Assembly: GCA_029851415.1 (NCBI GenBank)
Contig: CM056743.1
Location: forward strand, 29,710,405-29,774,404
From: Eretmocerus hayati
Taxonomy: Eukaryota; Arthropoda; Insecta; Hymenoptera; Aphelinidae
Direction: 5' to 3'
Length of the DNA stretch: 64,000 nucleotides
This document shows, one piece after another, positions 36,701 to 49,694 of this stretch. Within the stretch, counting starts at the first letter, position 1. The number at the start of each line of letters is the position of its first letter. A program made the translations under genes and the position numbers. The notes under the pieces are model-generated. The model was not told the origin of the DNA and did not search any database. It saw nothing but the letters and a program-made list of their open reading frames with translations.

Positions 36701-38469
36701 AAACTTCAAAGTAAACAGCGTTCCAAAGTGGTTTCCAATCCAGTGTTGTTGTCTCAATTTATCTCAATACAGACGATCACTACATTATTGCAGTGTAGCG
36801 TTAATTGTTACAGAACCCTCGAAGAACCAATATCAATTTTCATTATAATCAAATCACACTTTATTACAAGAGCGATCGGAAAAAATCAAAAAATCGATCG
36901 TTTCCGCAGAGAACGAGATATTTCTCATTTTTGTAAAGTGCGAATTGGAGAAAAACGTCATACACACGTAAACGAGTCTTCTCTTCATCACTTCCTGTAC
37001 AAAATCATGCATTCCAAATAGAAAAAAAAAATTGATAACTTCACTCTCCATCGTTCTTCTTACCACTATATATCATCAAATCAGACTGAGAATATTGTCA
37101 ATTTTCCGCTTGAGCAAATTTCCCATATCCCCCACCTCCTTGCTCACGTAAGTACAATTTGCTTCTCATCAACGTCTGACGCCTTTGAGAATCTTTGCAT
37201 ATTATAATACGTACCTCATATTCTCACGATTCCCTTTCTTGTGGTAACTCCATGTATATAGATTTTGTTCTATATAAATCATAATGTATGTAGATGTGGA
37301 GATATGACGTTTCGCGATGCGACAGACACTATATGTCGCGGGCACTTGTCTATTATTCTGTATGCGTCTGTGTCGTTGATGCAGTTTGTGTAACCTCGTT
37401 TACCTTTATTATTCTCACGTGTATTACTAGCGTCTCGTCTGCTTCGTATTCAGATTGCTCATGCTCTTTTCTTCTACTCTGTCTCTCGTAATTCGATTTG
37501 ATACAGCATCCCCAAAAGAAGCAGTCTAGACTTCGTTCAGCGAATCAATCATTGATATTTGCCAGATTCTTTTTTTTTTTCCCCAACCTGTTCATCCCAT
37601 TTATTACATCTTTTCAACCATGCGAAATTTATTCATTATTTTTTGTGCGTCATTGATCAATTGGAAACCATATTTTGCAGCAAGTATGAATTTTTTTTCA
37701 AAATTTTCAACTCATTTCATAATAATTCACATCGTATTTCTACCAAAGTCCATGAAATAATTCGAAATATCATCGCATAGGCTCTAATACTTACCCATAA
37801 CTTCTCGGAAAAGTATAATTTTTTAATATTAATTGAACAGATTTTTTCCCGATTTTTGCGCCATTTACACAAATAAATATATAATTTTGATCATCCCTGT
37901 GCGCACAGTGCAAAATAATATCACGATAATCACGAACTCGGCAAAAGTAAGAAAACTCTCTTTCTCAAGTATCTCAAGTTGTGTGATGTCGTTTTCTATA
38001 TTGCCTGTCTCTGTGACACGCGACGAAAGCTTCCTCAGCTCGCATCAGCATTTTTATCGAGTCTCGACGCACTAGAGCGAACTCTTTTCGTTCGTCGCTA
38101 GATAGAATGAGAAGTGGAAGGTTATTATACCTTCAATATAAGAAGTCTCGATCGACGCGCGATATATATTCTGCTGCTGCGAGATGCAAGAGAAAGATTC
38201 AGCAGAACGGAAAATTAGCCCGACGAGGAGACTCTTTTCGTGTGATCACATTTTTAGTCGTTTTCTCAATGAGCTAGATCTTTTTTTTTTTTTATTTTAA
38301 TACTCAACAATTCTGTTCAAGCGACGAAGGCTTTCGATATTTTTGAAAAAAGACTTGATCACTTGCTTGGTCGACTATAGCGATAAAAAGTATCACTCTG
38401 AAAAATTAATTAAGTGTGCCTTATTATGCCTCTACTATATTTTTGTTTTGATCGTAATTTTGACTCATC
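36701..38469. other. Noncoding
   Basis: No supported gene or element. T-runs near 37568 and 38281. Confidence 0.5.
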
Positions 38470-39140
38470 TCAATATTTTCCAACGGAAGTCAGCTCATTT
38501 TGAAATTTCTTTCAAGACCTTTAAAATGAGCTAAGATACGTTTGATCTTAATCGATCTAATTCGAGCGATTTCAATTTTTGTTGAAAAAGATTTTTTTTC
38601 TTTCGAAATTGCATCAAGCATGCATACGCAGGAGTTCTGGAGCACTCTGGCCCATTTTGAGTGAGCCTGGGCTGGAGGGACCGAATGAAAAACATCAAAA
38701 TGCCTTATTTGTCTCCACATGAAGAAGAGGCCTATTTCTCCATGAGATTATACAAGGCGAGCAGGATTTTTGTGAAATCAGGATATTTTTAGGCTTCCAG
38801 GCCGACAAATGAGACGTGTTTTAGCTCATTCTGCAGCTTTTTCCCTTTCTTCTAAATCTACAGAGTTGGATTGATGGGTTTTGATGAAGCGAAGAACAAA
38901 TTTGAAAAAAAAAGTTATGAGGTCACATTGGGCACATTGCCTTTCTTTGTTATATGAGCCTAGAATCGGCTAGAAATAGAATTTCGCAATTCTGCAGAGA
39001 GCATTTCAAAATTGGGACAAAGACAAAAAATGAGCTAAGATACGTTGAAATTGATCGTATCAATTTTATATGGCATAGCTTTCAGTGAATAACAAAAAAG
39101 AGGTTGAAAGTACCCAAAACCACTTTTTTTGTTCTAAAGA
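38470..39140. repeat. Diverged relative of the CCCAACATGCCCC TIR family
   Basis: Shares words with the 32.8-33.5 kb copy: AAAATGAGCTAAGATACGTT (compare AAAATGAGCTAAAGTACGTT near 33454) and GGCCGACAAATGAG (38800; compare near 33103). The terminal CCCAACTTGCCCC motif is not preserved. Boundaries are approximate. Confidence 0.4.
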
Positions 39141-39185
39141 ATACGCGGGTCTTTTAGAATTGACCCAAACCATACATTGATAGCC

Positions 39186-39375
39186 GGGCGACTATAAAAA
39201 TGCGTATGCACTTCGTTGCGTAATCTACTACATGAATCTCACGACACGACGCGACGCGACACTGCCCGCCACGGCAACTAAATCTATTCCTGCAAACTCA
39301 ACCATCGATGGATTTGACTCATTTTCATAAATCATTACTTGTAATGTGCAAATAAATCAATTCCATCGATGGTCG
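39186..39375. repeat. Partial, inverted Harbinger-like MITE copy with a second repeat at its left
   Basis: The part from about 39215 is an inverted half of the 41209-41471 MITE (CATGAATCTCACGACACGAC, then AACCATCGATGGATTTGACT). The left portion, GGGCGACTATAAAAATGCGT, resembles the junction at 47025-47065. It abuts the complete copy at 39376, so this is a composite. Confidence 0.6.
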
Positions 39376-39680
39376 GGGTGATGACAGACAACCCGTTGCG
39401 ACACGAATCTCACGACACGACGCGACGCGACACCGCCCGACACGGGACCCAATCCATTCTTGTGAACCCGACCATCGATGGATTTGATTTATTTTCACAT
39501 TACCAGTCATGATTTATGAAAATGAGTCAAATCCATCGATGGTTGAGTTTGCAGGAATAGATTTAGTGCCGTGGCGGGCGGTGTCGCGTCGCGTCGTGTC
39601 GTGAGATTCGTGTCGCAGCGGGTTGTCTGCATAGAGGTAATACGGATCTGTACTACCTCTATGGTTGTCTGTCATCACCC
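39376..39680. mobile_element. PIF/Harbinger-like MITE, family 2, copy A
   Basis: The ends GGGTGATGACAGACAACCCG and GTCTGTCATCACCC are mirrored, then ACACGACGCGACGCGACAC with its complement. TTA follows on the right (39681-39683); the left duplication is lost because the copy abuts 39186-39375. It holds a 34-bp insertion at 39630-39663. Confidence 0.75.
39630..39663. mobile_element. 34-bp palindromic insertion with 8-bp duplication
   Basis: CATAGAGGTA...TACCTCTATG, 34 bases, flanked by direct copies of GTTGTCTG (39622-39629, 39664-39671). The sister MITE at 41209-41471 has a single GTTGTCTG and no insert, so the empty site is documented. An 8-bp duplication fits hAT transposition; the insert is exceptionally short. 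Confidence 0.7.
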
Positions 39681-39683
39681 TTA

Positions 39684-41208
39684 CGTACACTTGGCAGGAA
39701 GGTACGAGTGAGACGGTATATCTCGATGCACTGTATAGTTCACCTTCCTGCTGGTGAGTGTACCAAACGCGATAAAAGTCCGCATAAAGGTCTGTGGGCT
39801 CATACATTCTAGAATTTGAACTGGGGGCCATATTACGCATATTTACCTTACATATAAACAATTATCATCAGAAATTTATCATACTTCTGTATTGATCGCA
39901 GGTAGTATAAATAACCCATTAGCATTTTTTTCTCGTATCGTTAGTGTGATTTCATCATACGATACAAACTGCGAGTTTCTAATGTAAAATCTAATCATGA
40001 ATCAAAATTTCTGTGTGTGGTTCAAAAAATAGCGCTTGGTCCACGCTTGATTCAATCAAATTTTGAGTCACTCCATGCACAGTTGCAATATGTTCACCAT
40101 TTACGCTCATTTGATTCTCGTTTACGGATTTATACTAATGATGCGAGCTTGATCAGTAAACGACATCGTCTAATGTAAGACCGGTGAATCCACCCATGCT
40201 TATATTTACGTACATAAAGCTTTATGTCTAGGCTGCTGCATCACCCGATAGTGATAAAATTGAGCGATAACAGAATCAAGTTGGAGGAGGTGCTTTGGTT
40301 GTGGAGAACACTAGACGCTTCGAACAAACTACGATATCACAAACAAACTAAATTCAACTTCTTTGCTGCAAGCACAATAGTATTTTGAACGTTTTTCAAC
40401 CTTGTTCCCATGAGAGAGTTATCCCAAAGATTCACGAATTCGAGAGCAAAAGTGTACAACGCGAGTAAAATAGTGTAAAATCCTCGTCGTAGCCGCAAAG
40501 AAAAACATATACATGTTTCGATGTCTAACGCCGCGCGACCGCAAATCAAATATACAGTATGTATAACGGCAATGTATAGTATAAAATGCAGTGAACAATG
40601 CATCGTAAAAAGTTAATCTTTTTATATGACGTTAGTTGTCGTCACTGAGTACAGTGTATACTGAACGCTCAACGACATAACAAGGCAATCTTTCATTCAA
40701 GTGAGAGTCACCCATCATCACTATTATATTGCTGATGCGTGTATTTTATGTAGTAGTGTGTGAGTGTGTGTGTGTGTACTTGATTGTTGTGAGTTACATG
40801 TCAGTTGTAATCCACGGGAAATCTCTTTTTTACCTTGACTAATATATGCATACGGTGGTGCTTGAGTCTTGATGGATGTAATTCATTGCTTACTCTATCG
40901 ATGATTATATCTTGATTGATGGATTTGCGTCAAACTTTTACTTTCAATCGCTCTCATAGAATTTTAATGATTCCCTCAGTTTGCATTAAGCAAACAAAAC
41001 ATTGTAAGCTGTAGGAGAATCTTTCTCTGTGTCGTTTACCTATGCTCTTTTACAGTCACTCATGATTTGAATTTTTTTTAGTACTTTGTTTTGCAAAATT
41101 CAAATCCTTATAACACTGAACAATCACACTTTTCTCAATTTTGACTGATTGATATATTTTAACAACTTGGTTTTTCAGAGTATAGATTATGCTATGAAAA
41201 AAGTATAA
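39684..41208. other. Noncoding with a GT microsatellite
   Basis: No credible gene. A (GT)n run lies at about 40764-40777. Confidence 0.5.
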
Positions 41209-41471
41209 GGGTGATGACAGACAACCCGCTGCGACACGAATCTCACGACACGACGCGACGCGACACCGCCCGACACGGCACCCAATCCATTCTTGTGAAC
41301 CCGACCATCGATGGATTTGATATATTTTCACATTACCAGTAATGATTTATGAAAATGAGTCAAATCCATCGATGGTTGAGTTTGCGGGAATAGATTTAGT
41401 GCCGTGGCGGGCGGTGTCGCGTCGCGTCGTGTCGTGAGATTCATGTCGTAGCGGGTTGTCTGTCATCACCC
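41209..41471. mobile_element. PIF/Harbinger-like MITE, family 2, copy B
   Basis: 263 bp, ends GGGTGATGACAGACAACCCG and CGGGTTGTCTGTCATCACCC, flanked by TAA (41206-41208 and 41472-41474). Nearly identical arms, with CCATCGATGG near each side of the centre. High similarity to copy A suggests recent activity. Confidence 0.85.
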
Positions 41472-41474
41472 TAA

Positions 41475-43577
41475 GATCTCTCATATCCTGTAATTTTCAA
41501 GCGAATGCTGATGGTGAGCCATTTAATGGACTTATTAGACATGGTGTTTGAGATGTGTCATCGAATGAACCATATGAGGATTGCTCATAGTTCATGTTTG
41601 AGGAATTGGTTAGTCGAATACAGTTTTGTTTTAGAATTGGTTAAGGGAAGAAGATCCTTGATGACCTTGGTTCATTTGTCCAGAGGAACTCCCTAGATTT
41701 CCATCATTCTGAGTTTTCTTCATAAATTCAAAGAAGATTCTCACAAGTTTCATTCGACAAGTTATTTATAAAGTTACCTCCATCGTAAGAGCTTACGCTG
41801 ACCAAAAGTTGGTGACGAGTAGGAGGTTCTTGTGACTTTCTTGAGATTTTGATGTTGATTATAATCATTCAATGTGACAACTCTTATCGCATTCTTCCAA
41901 AATTGGATGACTATTCATATAGTAGTTCTAATCGAGTACTCAGCGCTGTTACCAAAACTACAAGGAAATGAAATTCATTCCAGCGTAGAGACATGCACTT
42001 CGATTATGTATCAGAGCTGTTGAAAAACTTGACTCACAAGGAATGTATCAGTGATATTATATGATTATTATATCTAGTATTAACCTCCTATGTATAGGTC
42101 GTACAATGTCATTTGAGAGAACATCAACTTAATAGATTTTAATTAAACAGGGCTATGGCATCCGCTCAAAATTCATCGTTACAACACATGATAGTATAAT
42201 CCACAGGCATACATGTTCATAAATACCTAAGGAGCCTTACATGTAAGAGCAGTAAATGAGCCGCGCTCTCAGTTTTGTAGGGCGGGTGATTTCAATATTC
42301 AACAGGGTTAATCGCATCTTCTCACACCTTCCTTTTCCCTCCTCTCAACTTCCACTACATTATACCTTCTCGAAATAATTTCTATTCTCCCTTTCACCTC
42401 TTCTCTTACTCCTCCTCGTCGGAAGCTAAAAGATCCATCGTCACACATCCGCCCGCAGTTCACACACTTATTCATCACAAATCAATACACAATCTTGTGA
42501 GTTGAAAAATAGGAAAAGCGGGTAAGAGGTTAGCTTCTGCATACAACAACGAGGCGCCTGAATTTATAAGTAAATCGAAAGCGTAACTGATTAATTATCA
42601 TGCTTAGGCTGCTGTAGGTTGAGTGAAGAAGCCCCCCCCCCCCCCACACACACAGACACACATTTACCTTACAAATATCATCTTTAGGGAAAGTCTATAT
42701 ATTCATACGACGATCAGCCAGTGGACCAACTTTATATGGTATTATCCAGATTCTCCGCACCTTATTTACTATCCGCGATTATCTAGTTGGAAGGTATATG
42801 AGCAGTTCCGCGGAAACTTACTCACTGTTGTGTCTCGGTCTTTTGCGGCCGAGGTTGCGGCGTCTACGCGTTCTCAAACAATTTTGCGAAACACGTTTCT
42901 TGTGTATTTTTTGTGTGCTCTCTTTCTTAGCAAAAAAGCAGAATGATATTTTAGATTCAAAAATTGCGAATTAGGGGTCAAAATGTTATTTCCGTACCAC
43001 GTCCTCACTTCTAAATTCGCAGTTCAAGTGCACGGTGCAACGATAATAATACACGGCTTCTGAACGATTCCGCTGCAAGAAGACATCAAATTTCAATATA
43101 TTTTGAACATGTTCTCATAGTTTGAAAGTCGCAACTAGGTCGTCAACCCGTGTCCAACATATGTTGAACGGTTATGTGCACTGCGTGTACATAATTTCCC
43201 CCAATTAGCGTCCAAAATCACTGTTTTGACAATAACGTGAGGACGTCTATCAACTTAAAACCCTTCGCTCACGGACACATTTTGATACGCGCATTGCGAT
43301 GCAAACTATCAAACCGATGCGGCATGCTGAACGAGATTTGTGCACAAATCTCGTTCGCTCCACTTCCGAAAATTGACGGGGTATACTCTTCCCCTAGGAA
43401 ACGCCGCGGTAAATAAGAATATCATTTCCGTGGACATCTCGGAACACGGTCAAAACATCGATAATCTATAAGTTCTCTTTTGCGATTTATCTTTTCTTCG
43501 ATGCGTATTTTAACCCGAAATAGTACATTCCGATACAAGGGTGAAAAATAGTAGATTTCGCACCGAGAGATTATGAG
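41475..43577. other. Noncoding, C-run and CA repeat
   Basis: No credible gene. A run of about 14 C followed by CA repeats lies at 42632-42660. Confidence 0.5.
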
Positions 43578-45199
43578 TGATTGAATTTCAATTGACCGGC
43601 TTTTGCCAGTGGCATTGTGTCAACAAATTTCGCTGACTCATGTCATAGATCGAGTTGAATTACTTCAACTCGAACTATGCACCTCCAAGCCTCGTATGGT
43701 TGCGAGGTTAACTTGGAGGATTTTGATGGAAAGTGTAAGGGTGAGAAGAGACATATGGAAAAATGCTGACTACGCTAGATTACAGTGCGTTTTGTCATTC
43801 CTCTTCAAATCTGGCTTATCAAGGGGACAGACGATCTGACGAGGAATGGCGAAACGCACTGTAATCTAGCGCAGAGTCAAAATTTTTTCCATATGTCTCT
43901 TCTCACCCTTATACTTTCCATCAAAATCCTCCAAGTTAACCTCGCAACCATACGAGGCTTCACGCAAAAAAGTGTGGGGTGGCTACAGCCATCGCCTGCG
44001 CGCTGCTCAAGAAGAGCGACCGAGGGACCCTCGTGAGTGTACCGCGCGCTGGTCGTGAGCAGCACCGCGGCGCTCGAATTTACCTAATTTTGGAAGGGAT
44101 GGCCCTTCGCAGCGCTTAGGTGCTCCTCTTTTCATGCACCTGAGCGACGGAGAAGCAGAATCTTCCGCATCGGGCCGGCTCGATGGTTCACCGATGATGG
44201 ACGGCTGCGTGTGTTCGCGTATTTCAGCGTATATGAGACATGAAATTTTATATCTAATTGATCCTCTTTGATATGAACTCCTCTGTAACTTGATGTTCAT
44301 GTCATATATGATGAAAGGAAGTGGAAAGTACAGAGTTTTCTAAGGCCCCGAAAGCGATCTGTGCAGTTTTGGCGACCTACTTTCGTTTTTAAAAGTTATA
44401 AAAGGAGTCGTTTTTTGTTTTCAGATTGATCTCTCGGTCGTACTGGGACGATAATGAAAATTGGTTGGATTTTCAACCACCATATTCTACCAGCGGTTGA
44501 AACCTGCAGATTCGTTGCCCAGAAATTATGGATCAATCAACTGAATTTTCAACCACTGGTAGAATATGGTGGTTGAAAATCCAACCAATTTTCATTATCG
44601 TCCCAGTACGACCGAGAGATCAATCTGAAAACAAAAAACGACTCCTTTTATAACTTTTAAAAACGAAAGTAGGTCGCCAAAACTGCACAGATCGCTTTCG
44701 GGGCCTTAGAAAACTCTGTACTTTCCACTTCCTTTCATCATATATGACATGAACATCAAGTTACAGAGGAGTTCATATCAAAGAGGATCAATTAGATATA
44801 AAATTTCATGTCTCATATACGCTGAAATACGCGAACACACGCAGCCGTCCATCATCGGTGAACCATCGAGCCGGCCCGATGCGGAAAATTCTGCTTCTCC
44901 GTCGCTCAGGTGCATGAAAAGAGGAGCACCTAAGCGCTGCGAAGGACCATCCCTTCCAAAATTAGGTAACTTCGAGCGCCGCGGTGCTGCTCACGACCAG
45001 CGCGCGGCACACTCACGAGGGTCCCTCGGTCGCTCTTCTTGAGCAGCGCGCAGGCGATGGCTGTAGCCACCCCACACTTTTTTGCGTGTTGGAGGTGCAT
45101 AGTTCGAGTTGAAGTAATTCAACTTGATCTGTGACAGTAGTCAGCGAAATTTGTTGACACAATGCCACTGGCAAAAGCCGATCAATTGAAATTCAATCA
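43578..45199. mobile_element. Large foldback element, itself carrying an inserted foldback
   Basis: 1,622 bp. The ends TGATTGAATTTCAATTGACC and its complement near 45180-45199 are mirrored; the arms of about 650 bases agree closely, with the centre near 44520. Removing 43689-43960 from the left arm restores the match (ACCTCCAA joined to CACGCAAAAAAGTG). The 97-codon frames at 44007-44300 (-) and 44749-45042 (+) are one arm read from both sides, not genes. Confidence 0.85.
43689..43960. mobile_element. 272-bp foldback inserted in the 43578-45199 element
   Basis: GCCTCGTATGGTTGCGAGGT at the left is mirrored by ACCTCGCAACCATACGAGGC at the right, continuing through CATATGGAAAAA and TTTTTTCCATATG. 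The unique centre is near 43820. Absent from the opposite arm of the host element. Confidence 0.8.
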
Positions 45200-45814
45200 T
45201 TTGTAATTCCCGCCAGTGATAAATACAGTGCTTGATCGTATCGATCGAGTACAAATATTAGTTTGAGAGATTATGAGGTTATATAGCTCGCTTCTGAGCA
45301 ATTGTTTTTTGTCTCGAGTCGCAGGCGAGGGTCGAAATAATTGCTCGGAAGCGGGAAACCCCATGATCGAGGCGCAAATGCTATTTAGCGCAATTTTGTA
45401 AGCATTCGATCATCGGAAAATAGCATAAACTTCTTTTCGTGTCCAAGTGACGGGTTTCCGGCCTGAGCCGTAGGCGAAGGTTGGAGTCATCATGAGGATG
45501 CGAAAAATAAGTTTTACACTTCTGTATCGAACTGTGTTTTTCGCCAAACTGGGCGAGAAAGTGGAAAATCAGTAGGGAAAATACGCTTTTTCGCACAGCG
45601 TATCGAAAAAATCTTTGTCAACTCGCAATACTTTTTAGTTTTAACCCTCCATTTAGATGATACCAGCGGTGAAAAAAATCCCCTATACGGGCCCAGAAGT
45701 TCACTTACGCGTTTCGGCCATATTTGTGGTCTCGGTGCATGGAGCAACTTTCCGCGGAACTATTCATATAGATAGCCACATGTACCTGATGCTGTCTCAC
45801 CTACACATGAGTAT
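45200..45814. other. Noncoding
   Basis: No supported gene. Two loosely similar words, TCGCAGGCGAGGGTCG (45319) and AGCCGTAGGCGAAGGTTGG (45466), hint at an old repeat. Confidence 0.45.
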
Positions 45815-46493
45815 TTAAAAATATAAAATAAAAAAAGGTTAGAAAAAACGGAGTTTTTACGATACGCTTTTATTCACAGCTCTAATATTTTTCTCAACAA
45901 CTAAAAAGCATAAAATAATCTGAAATTCCATCAGTCAGCCCAGTTCATTTTGAGAAAAATCTTATGACATGCCGTTGCCTACACCTGTTATCTCAGAAAA
46001 TAATAGTTGAATTCGGTGTTCATCTATCTCTCGGGGATCCCTCTCAACCCATCATGATGAATCTCGGAGAACATTCACTGTACCATAATTACAGATGATA
46101 AAAGCGTGGCGTGCTGAGCTTCCGGGCAAGAAGTGCATGATCTATGGACATTTTCTCATTAGCAATCGAGAATTTGAAGTATGGGAGGAAAATAGCACTC
46201 CACGCTTTTATCATCTGTAATTATGGTACAGTGAATGTTCTCCGAGATTCATCATGATGGGTTGAGAGGGATCCCCGAGAGATAGATGAACACCGAATTC
46301 AACAATTATTTTCTGAGATAACAGGTGTAGGCAACGGCATGTCATAAGATTTTTCTCAAAATGAACTGGGCTGACTGATGGAATTTCAGATTATTTTATG
46401 CTTTTTAGTAGTTGAGAAAAATATTAGAGCTGTGAATAAAAGCGTATCGTAAAAAATCCATTTTTTCTAACCTTTTTTTATTTTATATTTTTT
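45815..46493. mobile_element. Foldback element with ATAAAATAAAAAAAGG ends
   Basis: The left arm begins at about 45817 (AAAAATATAAAATAAA) and the right arm ends TTTATTTTATATTTTT at 46493. The arms of about 300 bases are almost perfect mirrors, e.g. GATACGCTTTTATTCAC with its complement. The centre is near 46155. Confidence 0.85.
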
Positions 46494-46933
46494 AGTCGGA
46501 TGGTTATGCGTAAAGCATATCCGTGTCACTAAAAAAATATGAAACTGTAATAACCGTAGTCATCTCATCTCGAGAGCCTGTGTGTGCGCGCGCCGCCAGC
46601 TGCCAGCAAAAATGCATCGAAAATGACGTATGGATTACCAAGCCCTGCAGTCTGCAGTAGAGTTTGGGCTTACGGGCGCGAAAATTTCAGAGAGCAATAG
46701 ATCTAACCTAAAAGCTCATCCGCGCGCTGACTAGCTCGGTACCGGAACCGCGTGTATGAAAAGGCTTTCTCTCTCTTGCTCTTATAAAGACGTGCCTGCT
46801 GACTAGTTGAGTACCGGATGCCTGTGCATGAAACAATATGGCCAAAGTGAAGTAGAATAAAAGCGTATAATAAAGCGAAGGCCTCTCCTCCTCATCGAGA
46901 TACTTTCGAATTGAATAGGTTATATTATGTGTT
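46494..46933. other. Noncoding with a short duplicated motif
   Basis: A repeated unit CTGACTAGCTCGGTACCGGA / CTGACTAGTTGAGTACCGGA occurs at 46727 and 46798. AGAATAAAAGCGTATAATAA near 46855 echoes the neighbouring foldback. No gene. Confidence 0.45.
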
Positions 46934-47035
46934 TATAGTCGCCCAGCTACAATCTAGCACATTACGGCCGTCTACGCGGCCTTGACGGCCGCGTAAACGG
47001 CTCGCAACGTGCTAGATTGTAGCTGGACGACTATA
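46934..47035. repeat. Palindrome (first of an adjacent pair)
   Basis: TATAGTCGCCCAGCTACAAT is mirrored by GATTGTAGCTGGACGACTATA; an inner hairpin ACGCGGCC/GGCCGCGT surrounds the centre at about 46985. Confidence 0.75.
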
Positions 47036-47044
47036 AAAAAATGT

Positions 47045-47144
47045 ATGTACCTCGTGCCGCAATCGCGGCTTTCCATGACTCGGGCTGCAAACAAGTTTGC
47101 AGCCCTCGTCATGGAAATTCCGCGATTGCGGCACTCGGGTACAT
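47045..47144. repeat. Palindrome (second of an adjacent pair)
   Basis: ATGTACCTCGTGCCGCAATC is mirrored by GATTGCGGCACTCGGGTACAT, with GGGCTGCAAACAAGTTTGCAG inside. It is separated from the previous palindrome by only nine bases; their junction resembles 39186-39222. Confidence 0.75.
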
Positions 47145-48832
47145 AATATACTATTAAGTATATGTGTGTATAGAGTCGCGAAATCGCATCGGACGAGCGC
47201 GAGAGAGTTGGAATTTCAAAATGGTTTCGAATCTGCCGTGGCCGACGACGACGGGATAAATATTTGCTTGCCTTGGGGGCCAATCGATGACACGAGGAGG
47301 TTATATAGCTTATGGTGACTACAATATTGCACATCTACATAATGTGAGATGGAGAGGATTAGAGTTTTATATGTTGTGTGTGGAGGCGGGTACAAGGAGT
47401 GACATTCGAGAAAACCCGTTCTCCTTTCGCTTTTCGTCGTCGTTGTCTTCAATTCGGATAGACACAATCTTCTTGTGAATACCATATGTGCATAGCTTGA
47501 GCTTTGACTTTTTTGTGTGTTTATGTATGTGTGTATAAGACTATATTATAGTGAAATACCCATATATTATGTAGCTTTTCACTTTTCATTTATAAGAATG
47601 GGTTGGAAGAAAATGGAAACTGTATAGTTTAACCGTAGCCTGGATTGAGGAGGTGCTTTTTCGTTTGAGTAAATATTTGATTGGGATGTTGGTCTCTTTT
47701 TTGAGCAAACGTTTTGTGGTTTAAAGTCTCCTACTATTATATAGAGTTACTCAAGTTTCTTACAGTTATATAGCTGTTCGAATGAAGAAAGTGCATTATC
47801 GATTCATGAAAAAAACCTGTCTTGAGTTATTCAACGGCGGCGCCCCGGCGCTTCTCGTATAATATGTGTGTGTTCTACGAGGTGTTCTTGGACCCGAGCA
47901 ATAGTGACTCCAGACCATCTTTTTGTTCTCTGTTGCAGAAATGCAGTCAATATTAGTCGAGTGGCCACTTTGATATTACATATCCCGCGGAGAAAATTGA
48001 ATCTCGTAAAAATGTTACCCGCAGCGCACAAATAAATTTACACGAGTGAGTTTTTTTTGTAGACCCCCCGTCTCGTTTTGAACTATAATTATTATGAAAA
48101 TAAGATAATTTTGTGTGCAAAGGGTAATACAAAAAATTTTAATGTTATGCAGTATGCTGTAGGAATAACAAACAAATTCATAAAAATTTCTAATAAAACC
48201 TGTGAAATAGTGGAATGATTGAGAGTGACACGTGTGAAAAATTTCAGTGGCTCCTAATCAAATTTAAATACCGAAAAAGAATTTCTACAATGAGGATAGC
48301 TCGAAACCGTTTCCTGCCTTCTATAATACCTTTTCGCCCACAGAAAATTGTGTGTGATTCATTCGCTCATTACACTTTTATAGCGACATTCTACAATAAT
48401 TCATTATATTCACCTATACGGATGCCTTTCGCAACGAAAATCTGCGCAACTTTGCTGTTTCATCGTTTTTGTTGCTGATGTTTCTGATGCTTATTCATAA
48501 ATCGCAGTTATTGCGAAAACTTTTACTAAGAGTTACATCAGGATATATCATAGAAACATAGAATATAAAGTACACGATTAATTTTTGTATTGAAACTCTA
48601 GATAAATTTCCAAGTTTCGTTAGTTAGTAGTATCCAGGAGTAGAGATAATAACATCGGCGTGGTGTAAATCTAAGAAAACAATCCTCATTAACTAGACAG
48701 ATTTTAAATCTTTTGCAAAAGTGAACGACTCATTGTAAAGTTTAACGACTCTTTCAACGTTTTCTAAGTAGCGTATACGTGAATCATACATAAGAGTGTG
48801 AATGTGTGTATGTGTGATAATGCCGGTCAACT

Positions 48833-48863
<31 letters not shown>

Positions 48864-49694
48864 CATTCGGGTTACGCCTCTCATTCGACTCACTGCAGAT
48901 ATTATTCTCGTATTATTTTTTGCATGTTATGTACGGGACTTTTCGATTGTTTGTCCTTCGCCTAACCTACAAACAATTTTCACCCATCTTATTTCTTTCA
49001 GCGTTTTTTATTATTAGATGTTTGAAAAATCGATAGATGGTAGAGTAATTTTTCTGGGCTGCATGGACAATATAACTTTCTCTCATATCTCAATAGCTTA
49101 CAACAATAAGAAAAAATACAATCCAAGCGTGAATACAACAGGTATAATGTGATGGCTCTGTAAAAGTTTTCATCTAAAATGCACCCATACCTCGCTTCAT
49201 CATCACAAAAACAAAACCCATTGTGTTACACCACGCCTATCAAGTTATACATTCGTTGGTTATGACTAAAGCTGTATTATGCTATATACAGCCATCCTAA
49301 ATTGTCCAAACTACTCTCACTATGACAATTTTACCGTCTGTCGATCTCTATCTCTCCGTTCTACAATTCGTTACGATAACAATTATACATGAAATAATTT
49401 GAGTGAAAGAGCGCACATCTTGAGCATCTTCTGCAATAATATCGTATCATTGATGTACATTTTATTTCATACCGATATTTTGCACAAATTCATTAAATAT
49501 ATGTCATAAGAGTACTATTTATATCTCCCAACACTCATCGAGAGACATCACGGGTTTTTCGAATTATTCGTTAAATTTTTGAGATACCGTAAAGCATTGA
49601 TTTCAATTACTATTATAATAATCGCATGTTGAAGTAGTAGTGATGATTCCAAACGCAGATTAGATTTTCGTTTGACTACTTTCCGCCCGCCTAA
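47145..49694. other. Noncoding
   Basis: No credible gene. A 25-T run lies at 48839-48863. Short frames at 47216-47485 and 48215-48478 have no supporting motif. Confidence 0.5.

Noticed and set aside
44007..45042. Two near-identical 97-codon frames on opposite strands
   Set aside because: They are one foldback arm read from both sides of a palindrome, not a conserved gene pair.
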